DNA of 64,000 bases, taken from positions 868,001-932,000 of the forward strand of contig JACKOF010000001.1 in assembly GCA_024234435.1 (NCBI GenBank), written 5' to 3'. The notes beneath the pieces are model-generated. The model did not search any database. It was given only the letters and a program-made list of their open reading frames with translations, and was not told the DNA's origin. The stretch comes from Pseudomonadales bacterium. GTDB lineage: Bacteria; Pseudomonadota; Gammaproteobacteria; Pseudomonadales; Porticoccaceae. The position numbers were made by a program, and so were the translations under genes. Below, piece after piece: positions 52,883 to 60,544 of this stretch (its first letter is position 1; each line of letters opens with the position of its first letter).

Positions 52883-54304
52883 TTAGTCAATATCACGAGC
52901 AGTAGGCTTTTCCGTAAATGACTCGGCCTCCTGTTTATCGACAATAGAGGATTCAGGGGTTTCTGCTGCCACTGTATTTTCGCTGGATTTGGTACTATCT
53001 GTGTCCTGTAATTGACGTATAGTAACGCTGCCAACACGGCGGTTTGACATGGATGTGATCTCGATATTGAAATCGTCTTCAATAATGGCGTCGCCAATGT
53101 TAGGCATACGTCGCAAGCGCTCCATGAGTAACCCTGACAATGTGTTTGCCTCGATATCACTGTCAATCCTGATGCCTATCGTGCGTTGTAAATCGGCCAG
53201 TGACAGCATGCCACTTGCCTCCCAGAGGCCGTTGGCCGTATTGGTTATTTGCAAATTGTCCGGGATAGAGGCATCTGTTTCATCTTCGATATCACCGACA
53301 ATTTCTTCCAGCAAATCTTCCAGTGTCACGATGCCACGCATGCTACCGTATTCATCAACCACAAAGGCAAAGTGGCTATGCTGCTCTCTCATCAGCTCGA
53401 ATAGTTGAGATACTTTCTGGGTTTCGGGCACGATTAATGGGTCCCGGCAGTAGTGAGAGAGGTTTTCCCATGGGTCGACGCCGTCCTTCAGTGCAGCATG
53501 GTAAAGCTGCTTGACGAGTACAACCCCCAGAATTTCATCGTTTCTACCACCGTCTATCAAGGGGAAACGGGAATGCCCGGACTCAAGTACTATGCGCTGG
53601 TTGGTTGCCGCTGAGGCGGCCAGATCAAGGACCTGGACAGCATTGCGGGGGATCATCACCTTGCCAACAGCCCGCTGATCAAAATCAAAGAGGTTTTGTA
53701 GCATCTCGCCTTTATTTTGTTCAATGTTGCCGTGATCCTGGGATGTGGAAACCAGGCCTTTCAGTTCCTGATCGCTGAACACATCGCCATGAGTGGCTTC
53801 GTCAACGTTAAAAAGAGATAAAATGCTTCTTGATGCCTTGTTTAATAGCCAGTTTAATGGCCAGACAATCAGGTAGGATAAGTGCAGAGGGTAGGCGATC
53901 CAGAGGGCTACACGTTCCGCCTTGCGAATAGCGAATGTTTTTGGCACCTGTTCGCCGACAATGATATGGAGTGAGGAAAAAACCAGAAATCCAAGTAAAA
54001 AGGATGCGCTGTGTATAACCGTCTCCGGTACCTGCATACCAGTAAGTAGCGGTGTGAGTATAGCTGCTACAGCCGGCTCTCCGATCCATCCCAGACCCAG
54101 TGATGCCATCGTTATGCCTAACTGACATGCGGCGAGATAGGCTTCAAGATTTTTCTGGATGCGCAGGGTTAGCCGCGCAGAACTGTTGCCGGACATGGCT
54201 ATATGTTCGATTCTCACGCCACGGGCTTTTACCAATGCGAATTCTGCGGCGACAAAAAAGCCGTTCAGAAACAACAGCACTGTGATTGCAATAAGGCTGT
54301 TCAT
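52883..54304 (-). CDS. CNNM/CorC-type transporter with CBS domains
   Basis: 473 residues from ATG 54304 (GAGG eight bases upstream); a longer form to 54370 has a soluble, poorly conserved extension. DUF21 membrane domain (four helices; FFVAAEFALVKARG, GLGWIGEPAV, HIIVGEQVPKTFAI), two CBS domains (MIPRNAVQVLDL, FAFVVDEYGSMRGIVTLEDLLEEIVGDIEDE), and a C-terminal CorC/HlyC domain. Relatives move Mg2+ or Co2+ or protect from metal stress. The last 40 residues are Glu/Ser/Thr-rich and likely disordered. Confidence 0.92.
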   Translation of the reverse strand: MNSLIAITVLLFLNGFFVAAEFALVKARGVRIEHIAMSGNSSARLTLRIQKNLEAYLAACQLGITMASLGLGWIGEPAVAAILTPLLTGMQVPETVIHSASFLLGFLVFSSLHIIVGEQVPKTFAIRKAERVALWIAYPLHLSYLIVWPLNWLLNKASRSILSLFNVDEATHGDVFSDQELKGLVSTSQDHGNIEQNKGEMLQNLFDFDQRAVGKVMIPRNAVQVLDLAASAATNQRIVLESGHSRFPLIDGGRNDEILGVVLVKQLYHAALKDGVDPWENLSHYCRDPLIVPETQKVSQLFELMREQHSHFAFVVDEYGSMRGIVTLEDLLEEIVGDIEDETDASIPDNLQITNTANGLWEASGMLSLADLQRTIGIRIDSDIEANTLSGLLMERLRRMPNIGDAIIEDDFNIEITSMSNRRVGSVTIRQLQDTDSTKSSENTVAAETPESSIVDKQEAESFTEKPTARDID

Positions 54305-54505
54305 TGTAAACCTCTTAAAAAACAGTTGGGCATAGGCCCTGTGTAAATTGGCATTTGGATTGTCTCGCAAATAACAGCAGTACCTGATTCATGATAACCA
54401 TTTCAGTACCTGATAGCCTGACTGGATAAATACCCGGCTAATCAAATGCTATTTTGGAGTATGGCAAAGTGCGGACAGCAGTTGTTGTCAGGATTGATTG
54501 GAAAT

Positions 54506-54889
54506 TCAGCTTTTTATTCCAAACTCATTGATATTTAAAGAAAAATATTTTTCTTCGGTGGCGATCAGCCCGGTTCCTTGTGCGTATTTGTAACGCACAT
54601 TATCAAGGATCACGTTCTTGTCGATGATATTGGCAATATAACCGCTTTCGGAAATATCAATAACCGTGGTGCGCTTTTCCGGCTTTTTGACAAACTCGGT
54701 TGCTCTTTTGTCATAGACAAACACGTAGCCTTCAATACGGCATATGGCGCCTTCCACGGCCATTACTTCGCCCAGAAAATGGCGTCTGGTAGAGTTCTCG
54801 TAGGTTGCCCTGTACATGACATGTATTTTTTCGCCCGGTTCGACAATCATAGGTTTCCCCTCTATATCTGTTGTGATCAAGCTCGGCAC
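54506..54889 (-). CDS. Unknown protein at the end of the cell-wall operon
   Basis: 127 residues, or 114 if it starts at ATG 54850 (GGGGA before it); the GTG at 54889 is the longest start. No signal peptide and no membrane helix. Beta-rich, with GEKIHVMYRATYENSTRRHFLGEVMAVEGAICRIEGYVFVYD (blocks), suggesting a small barrel that resembles PilZ-like or OB/Sm folds; there is no RxxxR or D/NxSxxG, so a PilZ call is not made. It lies 9 bp after the M15 peptidase stop and so is probably the third gene of that operon. I do not recognise a family. Confidence 0.7.
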   Translation of the reverse strand: MPSLITTDIEGKPMIVEPGEKIHVMYRATYENSTRRHFLGEVMAVEGAICRIEGYVFVYDKRATEFVKKPEKRTTVIDISESGYIANIIDKNVILDNVRYKYAQGTGLIATEEKYFSLNINEFGIKS

Positions 54890-54898
54890 TCTGTTTGG

Positions 54899-55807
54899 CT
54901 ACCAGCGTGCACGGTAGCCACGTACGTCTATATGCACAAATGGGCCATGTGAAGGTGTGCTGCCGTAAATGCCCAATCCACCCACACTTCTGAAATCGCC
55001 ACGGCGTGACATGTTGTCAATAAATTTTGACAACCAGATCGCGTCATTCTTATCGATTTTACCGTCACGGTTCATATCATCCATAAAATTGTTTTTAGGC
55101 TTCTGGTCAACGAATATATCGGCAGCGCCGCCCCATTGATGTCGGCTGTAAAGGACGTTGCCGATGGCGTGATTGTAAAACGGTGTGCGATAACCGCTCA
55201 TGATATGGAGGCTGTCAGTTTTGTGTCCGGCATTATTTAGCGCGCGAAGTATCCGTTCCAGCTTGATCATCAGTTCCGGTTGGAGTACCAGGTATTTCGG
55301 AAAACCGTCACTCTGCTTCGAGAGGAATTGCCCTACAGTAAAGTTGGGGCTCACTTTTATGCCTGTCTCGGCTTCGCTTACCCGTATAAACCCCGTCGGC
55401 GGGTCGTAAATGGCCTGGCCCTTGAGTCGGGTTTTAGGGTAGTGGCCAACCCTGAAGTGGCCAAGATTGCCTTTGGCGTCCAACTGTGAAGCAGGAACCA
55501 GCGAAAAAACGTGTAATTTCAATATTTCGCCGGTTACTGTGTTAGTCAGTTGATAGTGATACCAGCCCTGTTTCCGAGGTACGACGAACGCGCCATTGAC
55601 TGTGGTGTCCTGTGGTCCAGTAATTGATACAGGGCTTTTTGCGCGTATAGTGATTTTTGTACCCGGCAGCTTGAATAGGGCAAATTCCGGGTAGGCAATT
55701 TCAAGACCATCGATGCTGACGGGTTCTTTTAACAGCGTACTATCGTAGGCAAAACCAGTGAGTGCCATACAACAGAAGCCGGTAAGGAGCATGAGTTTTC
55801 TAATCAT
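54899..55807 (-). CDS. M15 family peptidase (MepK/DUF882-like) with EF-hand-like loop
   Basis: 302 residues. Signal peptide MIRKLMLLTGFCCMALTGFA. An N-terminal beta domain precedes the M15 domain with MSGYRTPFYNHAIG, SRHQWGGAADIFVD (HxxGxAxD Zn motif) and GPFVHIDVRGYRARW (HxD). Between the two Zn motifs, near residues 238-249, DMNRDGKIDKND matches a Ca2+-binding EF-hand/dockerin loop. E. coli MepK, a relative of about half this size, cuts 3-3 crosslinks; the gene here overlaps the L,D-transpeptidase gene by 4 bp. Periplasmic murein hydrolase is the likely role. Confidence 0.88.
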   Translation of the reverse strand: MIRKLMLLTGFCCMALTGFAYDSTLLKEPVSIDGLEIAYPEFALFKLPGTKITIRAKSPVSITGPQDTTVNGAFVVPRKQGWYHYQLTNTVTGEILKLHVFSLVPASQLDAKGNLGHFRVGHYPKTRLKGQAIYDPPTGFIRVSEAETGIKVSPNFTVGQFLSKQSDGFPKYLVLQPELMIKLERILRALNNAGHKTDSLHIMSGYRTPFYNHAIGNVLYSRHQWGGAADIFVDQKPKNNFMDDMNRDGKIDKNDAIWLSKFIDNMSRRGDFRSVGGLGIYGSTPSHGPFVHIDVRGYRARW

Positions 55808-57396
55808 GGAGAAGTCATATGTTGTTGAAGTGGGGTTGTATTGTTTAGTGCGTCGATAATAGCCTGGTCTCTGCCATAAATGTCTCTTCGGAAGACAACT
55901 TCACCGTCGTCTCCGATGAATACGGTCAGATAGACCATATACACCGGTATAGGTTTTGTCAGGTATAGCGTTGTTGTTTCATTGGCTGAAAACAGTTCGC
56001 CCAGGCGGGTAGAGGCCGGGTTTTGTTCTCTCTCAAGCAACCATCTGGCTAGTAATTCCGGATCGGATAATCGGATACAGCCGGAGGAAAACAGTCTTTC
56101 CGTTTTCGAAAAAAGTACTTTGTCAGGTGTGTCGTGCAAGTATACATCATGCACGTTCGGCAACATGAATTTGATTTTGCCCAGAGCGTTGTGGTTACCG
56201 GGCCTCTGTCTTAAGACAAATTGACCGGGTTTGATCTGCGTCCAATCAAGTTTGTCGACACTGACAAAATCAGGTGTCTCGTTTGTTCGGGCTTCGTAAC
56301 CCAGTGATGACAGGGATATGGCATCAGATCTTAACAAAGGTAGCTTGTCCTTTCTGGCAATACTGGGGGGTACGTTCCAGTACGGGTTAAGCACAAGGTA
56401 TTTAAGTCTTTCTGTGAATACAGGCGTTTGCCGGTAAGGGCGGCCAACAATGACATCCATTTCTAATATCTGTGTTTGTTGCTCAAATACCCTGAGACGA
56501 AATGAGGCGATATTGACACGGATATGGGCCCCGGGGATGTCTCGTGGCAGCCATCGCCAACGCTCGAGATTGGCATCAATCTGGGCAATTTGTGCCCGGG
56601 GCGAGACATTCAGGACCGCTAGAGTAGCGGGTCCGATCACGCCATCGGGTTCAAGCCCAGCGTGCCGTTGAAGAGCTCTGATTTCGGCTTCCAGTTGTTG
56701 ATCAAACCGGGTGCTGTGATCGCCTTCCCCCCATAGCCGGTTTTTCAGTATCCGGATATCGTCGCTGTCTGATCCTGGTTTTAACAGCTTCTCAAATACC
56801 AATGGTGGACGTTCATTAGGTTGTTGTGCGACTAATTCGCTACGCTTTTTAATCAGCGCCCAATAGTCGGGATGCTCTGGCCAAAGATTTTGCAAGGTCG
56901 TGCCCATCATTTCGGGCTGCGCAAGCAAGGTGCGCACCAGGGTTTCTGGTGTCTGGTTCTGCGGCTCAATAAACCAGTTAGCCTGATCGTTATCAATGGT
57001 TTTGCGGTTAACAATGCCCGAGGTCCTGTGCTGTATCTGAGAGAACAGTGCATCGGTCAGCAGTACATCCCTGATTTCCCGGGGCAGGGTTGTATCCGTT
57101 ACTTCAGTGTAGTGGTAACGTGAAAGCTGAAACCCGTGTTTGGCCGACTCTTCTATTTCTGTTAGCAGGGTCGGTAACTGGGGCGCGAATACACCCGCTT
57201 CGCTCCACAAAGGTTGATAGTGGTTTTCTATGTAAAGCCGGTTAATGCTGTCAATGTTGGCTATGCCTGTTTCCTGATTGGCAATGGATTGCTCCATATA
57301 AGTTCTGAGTAACTGATTGTCGGCAAATGCGCTATTGCTGAGAATAGTGAACGTGCATATCAGTATTGAGCAACAGAGTAATAAGTGTTTTTTCAT
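55804..57396 (-). CDS. ldtD: L,D-transpeptidase, YcbB/LdtD-like
   Basis: 530 residues from ATG 57396, which places the signal peptide (MKKHLLLCCSILICTFTILSNSAFA) at the N-terminus; a frame extending to 57531 adds 45 residues before it. Domains: N-terminal scaffold, peptidoglycan-binding domain (ALQRHAGLEPDGVIGPATLAVLN, about residues 220-260) and YkuD catalytic domain with HDTPDKVLF, LFSSGCIRLSD (catalytic Cys near 440). It forms 3-3 crosslinks in peptidoglycan and is the biosynthetic counterpart of the downstream M15 enzyme. Length is near the E. coli LdtD (615). Confidence 0.9.
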   Translation of the reverse strand: MKKHLLLCCSILICTFTILSNSAFADNQLLRTYMEQSIANQETGIANIDSINRLYIENHYQPLWSEAGVFAPQLPTLLTEIEESAKHGFQLSRYHYTEVTDTTLPREIRDVLLTDALFSQIQHRTSGIVNRKTIDNDQANWFIEPQNQTPETLVRTLLAQPEMMGTTLQNLWPEHPDYWALIKKRSELVAQQPNERPPLVFEKLLKPGSDSDDIRILKNRLWGEGDHSTRFDQQLEAEIRALQRHAGLEPDGVIGPATLAVLNVSPRAQIAQIDANLERWRWLPRDIPGAHIRVNIASFRLRVFEQQTQILEMDVIVGRPYRQTPVFTERLKYLVLNPYWNVPPSIARKDKLPLLRSDAISLSSLGYEARTNETPDFVSVDKLDWTQIKPGQFVLRQRPGNHNALGKIKFMLPNVHDVYLHDTPDKVLFSKTERLFSSGCIRLSDPELLARWLLEREQNPASTRLGELFSANETTTLYLTKPIPVYMVYLTVFIGDDGEVVFRRDIYGRDQAIIDALNNTTPLQQHMTSP

Positions 57397-57775
57397 GGGG
57401 GGACCCGGTATAAGAATGGCAGAGCTTTTGGGAACGGTCACTTTGTTCCAGAGTAGCTGAAGTCTGGAGTTGCGCTTAACACTTGATGTCTGCGGGGAGC
57501 GCATGATAATACTGAAAACATAACCCCGCAATTGGGTAAAGTAAAGGCGGCTAAGAGGAAAAGGGTGGTGTTGTGCTCATGAGTCGTGACGCTTTTACGG
57601 GGTATCTGACAAAAAAAGCGATGGTTTGGTAAATTCCGTGGATACTGGCAGATAAAGAAGGCCGTTCTGCTTCCCTCTCAGCCATCAAATAGAGTAGAGT
57701 CCGGTTTCTTGTGCCTGTGTCCCCTGCTCTAGTAGGGGTTATAAGTGCTGAAATAGAAATTATCGAGATAATACA
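57397..57775. other. Divergent intergenic region between ldtD-like and Anbu genes
   Basis: About 380 bp, no credible gene; a minus-strand frame at 57551-58063 is a shadow of the Anbu gene. A small inverted repeat CCCCT-N8-AGGGG (57721-57738) lies 38 bp before the Anbu start. No clear -35/-10 pair was identified. Confidence 0.5.
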
Positions 57776-58627
57776 ATGACTTACTGTGCAGCTGTGACAA
57801 CAAACGATGGCCTGGTATTTTGCTCTGACTCCCGCACTAACGCCGGACCGGACATGTTGTCCTCTTTCAGCAAGATGCATGTGTTCCAACCTGATAACGA
57901 TAGGGTCTTCTGTGTATTGACAGCTGGTAACCTGGCGACGACACAAGCCGTCATCAGTCATATTGAACAGGACCTTGAGGACGCGGATAAAAATAGCCTG
58001 CTCAATTGCAATAAGATGATAGAAGCGGCCCGGTATTTGTCCGCGGTTAACCGTCAAGAGCATCTGCTTGCAGAAAAGGTCGCCAGTGGCACCAGTGTTG
58101 ATGTGTCGGCCTCACTGATTCTCGGTGGTCAGATACGCGGGAGTGAACACGGTATTTATCTCATTTACTCCGCGGGCAATTTTATTGCAGCTACCGATGA
58201 AACCCCTTATCTACAAATCGGAGAGAGCAAGTATGGCAAGCCTATTCTTGACCGTATATTGACACCGGAGACGTCTCTGGAAGACGCCGCGCGTTGCGTG
58301 ATTGTTTCTATGGACTCCACTATCAAGGCCAATGCGACAGTCGGGCCACCCGTTGAAGTGCTGATTTACGAGAAGGATACATTTGAAACCAACCACTACA
58401 TCAAAATGGAAGTGGAAGATGATTATTTGCGTGAGATAAAGCGGGCCTGGGATGAAATATTAAAGGCGGGCTTTTCATCATTACCCCGCTTTGAGTGGGA
58501 ACAGCGCACATTACAGCCGACCCAGGGTATGGTGTCTGGCATGCAACAACAGGCGGCGGAACAGCCACAGGGACAGCCCCAGTTTCAGCCGGATTCAATG
58601 ACTAATATTGACCAGCAGTCAAACTGA
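57776..58627 (+). CDS. Anbu, proteasome-like Ntn hydrolase
   Basis: 283 residues. The N-terminus MTYCAAVTTNDGLVFCSDSRTNAG is the Anbu (ancestral beta subunit) pattern. After removal of Met, Thr1 would be the nucleophile with Asp17 and Lys32 in SDSRTNAG ... SFSKM completing the catalytic set. ASLILGGQI, GIYLIYSAGNFIAATDETPYLQIGESKYGKPILDR are further family blocks. The final 40 residues are Gln/Pro-rich and probably disordered. In other bacteria Anbu sits with alpha-E, a circularly permuted ATP-grasp and a transglutaminase-like protein; here the neighbours are different (see the next two genes). Cytoplasmic; substrate unknown. Confidence 0.9.
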   Translation: MTYCAAVTTNDGLVFCSDSRTNAGPDMLSSFSKMHVFQPDNDRVFCVLTAGNLATTQAVISHIEQDLEDADKNSLLNCNKMIEAARYLSAVNRQEHLLAEKVASGTSVDVSASLILGGQIRGSEHGIYLIYSAGNFIAATDETPYLQIGESKYGKPILDRILTPETSLEDAARCVIVSMDSTIKANATVGPPVEVLIYEKDTFETNHYIKMEVEDDYLREIKRAWDEILKAGFSSLPRFEWEQRTLQPTQGMVSGMQQQAAEQPQGQPQFQPDSMTNIDQQSN

Positions 58628-58654
58628 TTTCTGTTCAGAGGTATTATTTCAATA

Positions 58655-60523
58655 ATGAGCAAAGAACGGTTTGGTGCGTTACTTGGCTACGCGCCTGGAG
58701 GTGTTGCAGCCTATTCTTCTGACTACGAGACAGCCTCCAATAGGGATTACCCCAAACGCAGTGCATTTCGCAGTTATTACGATGGCATATACATGGGCTA
58801 TAAGTGGCAATGTGTTGAATTTGCCCGGCGCTGGATGTATATGAACTACGGTTACATTTTTGATGATGTCGCCATGGCGTACGATATCTTTGAATTAAGA
58901 TCGGTCCGCGATGTGAAATCCAGTAGTCTGCTGCCGCTGATGGCATTCAGTAATGGCAGCAAGGAACATCCTGTGCCTGGCAGTCTGCTGATCTGGAAAG
59001 AAGGTGGCGAATTTGAAAAAACCGGGCACGTAGCCGTTGTCACAGAGATTTTTGATGACCGTATTCGCATAGCTGAGCAAAATGTTAGTCAGCAGAAATG
59101 GCCCGAGGGACAGGATTATGCGCGAGAACTGGAGGCTAGAGTAGGTGATGATGGTGAATACTGGATCACGTGCTCGTACGGGGATGCAGAGATTCTTGGC
59201 TGGATGATTCAGACGGATAACGATACTCATGGCGAACCTTCACTAACCAGAAATGAAAAGCTTTTTGAGATTAAAAGTCTTCATGCCAATACGTCAGGCA
59301 TTGCCAGAAAAGCCTGGTTGAACATTGCCAATCACGATGAAGCCGCATTTGTGGATATGATGGGAGGGCACTGTCTCACCACGGTAGAGGCTGATCAGTC
59401 ACGTTATTTTGTTTTGTCAAAAAGCGCCAGGGACCTGCTGGAGCATGCCACCAATGAATTACACAATTTGTTTATGCATGCCACAGACTACGTGTTGGCT
59501 AATGATGATCTGCTCGCCAGGTTTAACTTGCCCGCTGCAGTATTGCCAAAGATCAGAAGGTCTTGGGATAACCGGCTCAATGAGCTGATTACCAGTCGCT
59601 TTGATTTTGCGATGACGCGGCAAGGGCTGAAGGTCTACGAATATAACTGTGATTCGGCGTCATGCTATATGGAAACCGGCAAGGTGCAGGGTAAATGGGC
59701 AAAGCATTATCGGGTTGACGATGGCGATGATGCCGGTGCAGAGCTGTTCAATGCTTTGGTGCATGCGTGGCGAAAAAGCCATGCCAAAAAATTGGTGCAT
59801 ATCCTTCGGGATGATGAACCGGAAGAGAAATATCACGCGTTTTTTATGCAGCAGGCGCTTCAGGCGGCCGGGTTAAAAAGCAAGATTATTACGGGCTTGG
59901 AAGGCCTGGTGCGCGATACCAGCGGTGATATTGTTGATGCTGAGGGTGAGCAGGTAAGGTGGGTCTGGAAAACATGGGCCTGGGAAACCGCTCTTGATCA
60001 GATTCGTGACGAGAGTGAAGTTGAGAATAGGCAGGGTAATATTTGCCTGTCGGATGTGTTGTTAAAAGACAATATTATGGTTTACGAGCCGCTCTGGTCT
60101 CTCATTCCCAGTAACAAAGCCATACTTCCGGTGTTATGGTCGCTCTTTCCAAATCATCCGCTATTGTTAAATACCGCGTTTGAGTTGACGGAAGAGCTGA
60201 AGGCCTCAGGGTATGTGATTAAACCCATCGTTGGCCGTTGCGGGGCTAACATCTCCCTGCTTGACAGTGAAGATAACTTTCTTGAAAGCACTGGCGGGAA
60301 TTTTGACGCGCAGAATACGATTTATCAGGCATTATTCCCATTGCCTCGGGTCGATGGTTATTACACCCAGGTCAGTACCTATACGGCAGCAGGTGTTTAT
60401 GCTGGCAGCGGTGTCAGGGTCGATAACTCGATGATCATTAATAAAGACAGCGATTGTCTGGCATTGAGATTTATTGATAACAAGCAATTTTTAGAAATAC
60501 TGCCTCAGCGTGCTGCGCAGTAA
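58655..60523 (+). CDS. gss: Bifunctional glutathionylspermidine synthetase/amidase
   Basis: 622 residues, near the 619 of E. coli Gsp. N-terminal CHAP-type amidase (about 5-200) starts FGALLGYAPGGVAAYSSDY and carries the nucleophile C53 in KWQCVEFARRW and His near 125 in KTGHVAVV. The C-terminal ATP-grasp synthetase (about 205-615) has VYEYNCDSASCYMETG, DNIMVYEPLWSLIPSNKAILPVLW and IVGRCGANISLLD. It joins glutathione and spermidine and can split them again. It follows the Anbu gene by 27 bp. Redox- and polyamine-linked roles are known in enterobacteria. Confidence 0.93.
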   Translation: MSKERFGALLGYAPGGVAAYSSDYETASNRDYPKRSAFRSYYDGIYMGYKWQCVEFARRWMYMNYGYIFDDVAMAYDIFELRSVRDVKSSSLLPLMAFSNGSKEHPVPGSLLIWKEGGEFEKTGHVAVVTEIFDDRIRIAEQNVSQQKWPEGQDYARELEARVGDDGEYWITCSYGDAEILGWMIQTDNDTHGEPSLTRNEKLFEIKSLHANTSGIARKAWLNIANHDEAAFVDMMGGHCLTTVEADQSRYFVLSKSARDLLEHATNELHNLFMHATDYVLANDDLLARFNLPAAVLPKIRRSWDNRLNELITSRFDFAMTRQGLKVYEYNCDSASCYMETGKVQGKWAKHYRVDDGDDAGAELFNALVHAWRKSHAKKLVHILRDDEPEEKYHAFFMQQALQAAGLKSKIITGLEGLVRDTSGDIVDAEGEQVRWVWKTWAWETALDQIRDESEVENRQGNICLSDVLLKDNIMVYEPLWSLIPSNKAILPVLWSLFPNHPLLLNTAFELTEELKASGYVIKPIVGRCGANISLLDSEDNFLESTGGNFDAQNTIYQALFPLPRVDGYYTQVSTYTAAGVYAGSGVRVDNSMIINKDSDCLALRFIDNKQFLEILPQRAAQ

Positions 60524-60544
60524 AGGCATAGAGGAAACCATGAT

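Noticed and set aside
54506..54889. PilZ domain in the small unknown protein
   Set aside because: Fold resembles a small beta barrel but neither RxxxR nor D/NxSxxG is present.
57551..58063. 170-codon minus-strand frame over the Anbu start
   Set aside because: Antisense to a strongly conserved gene; no ribosome site; a shadow frame.
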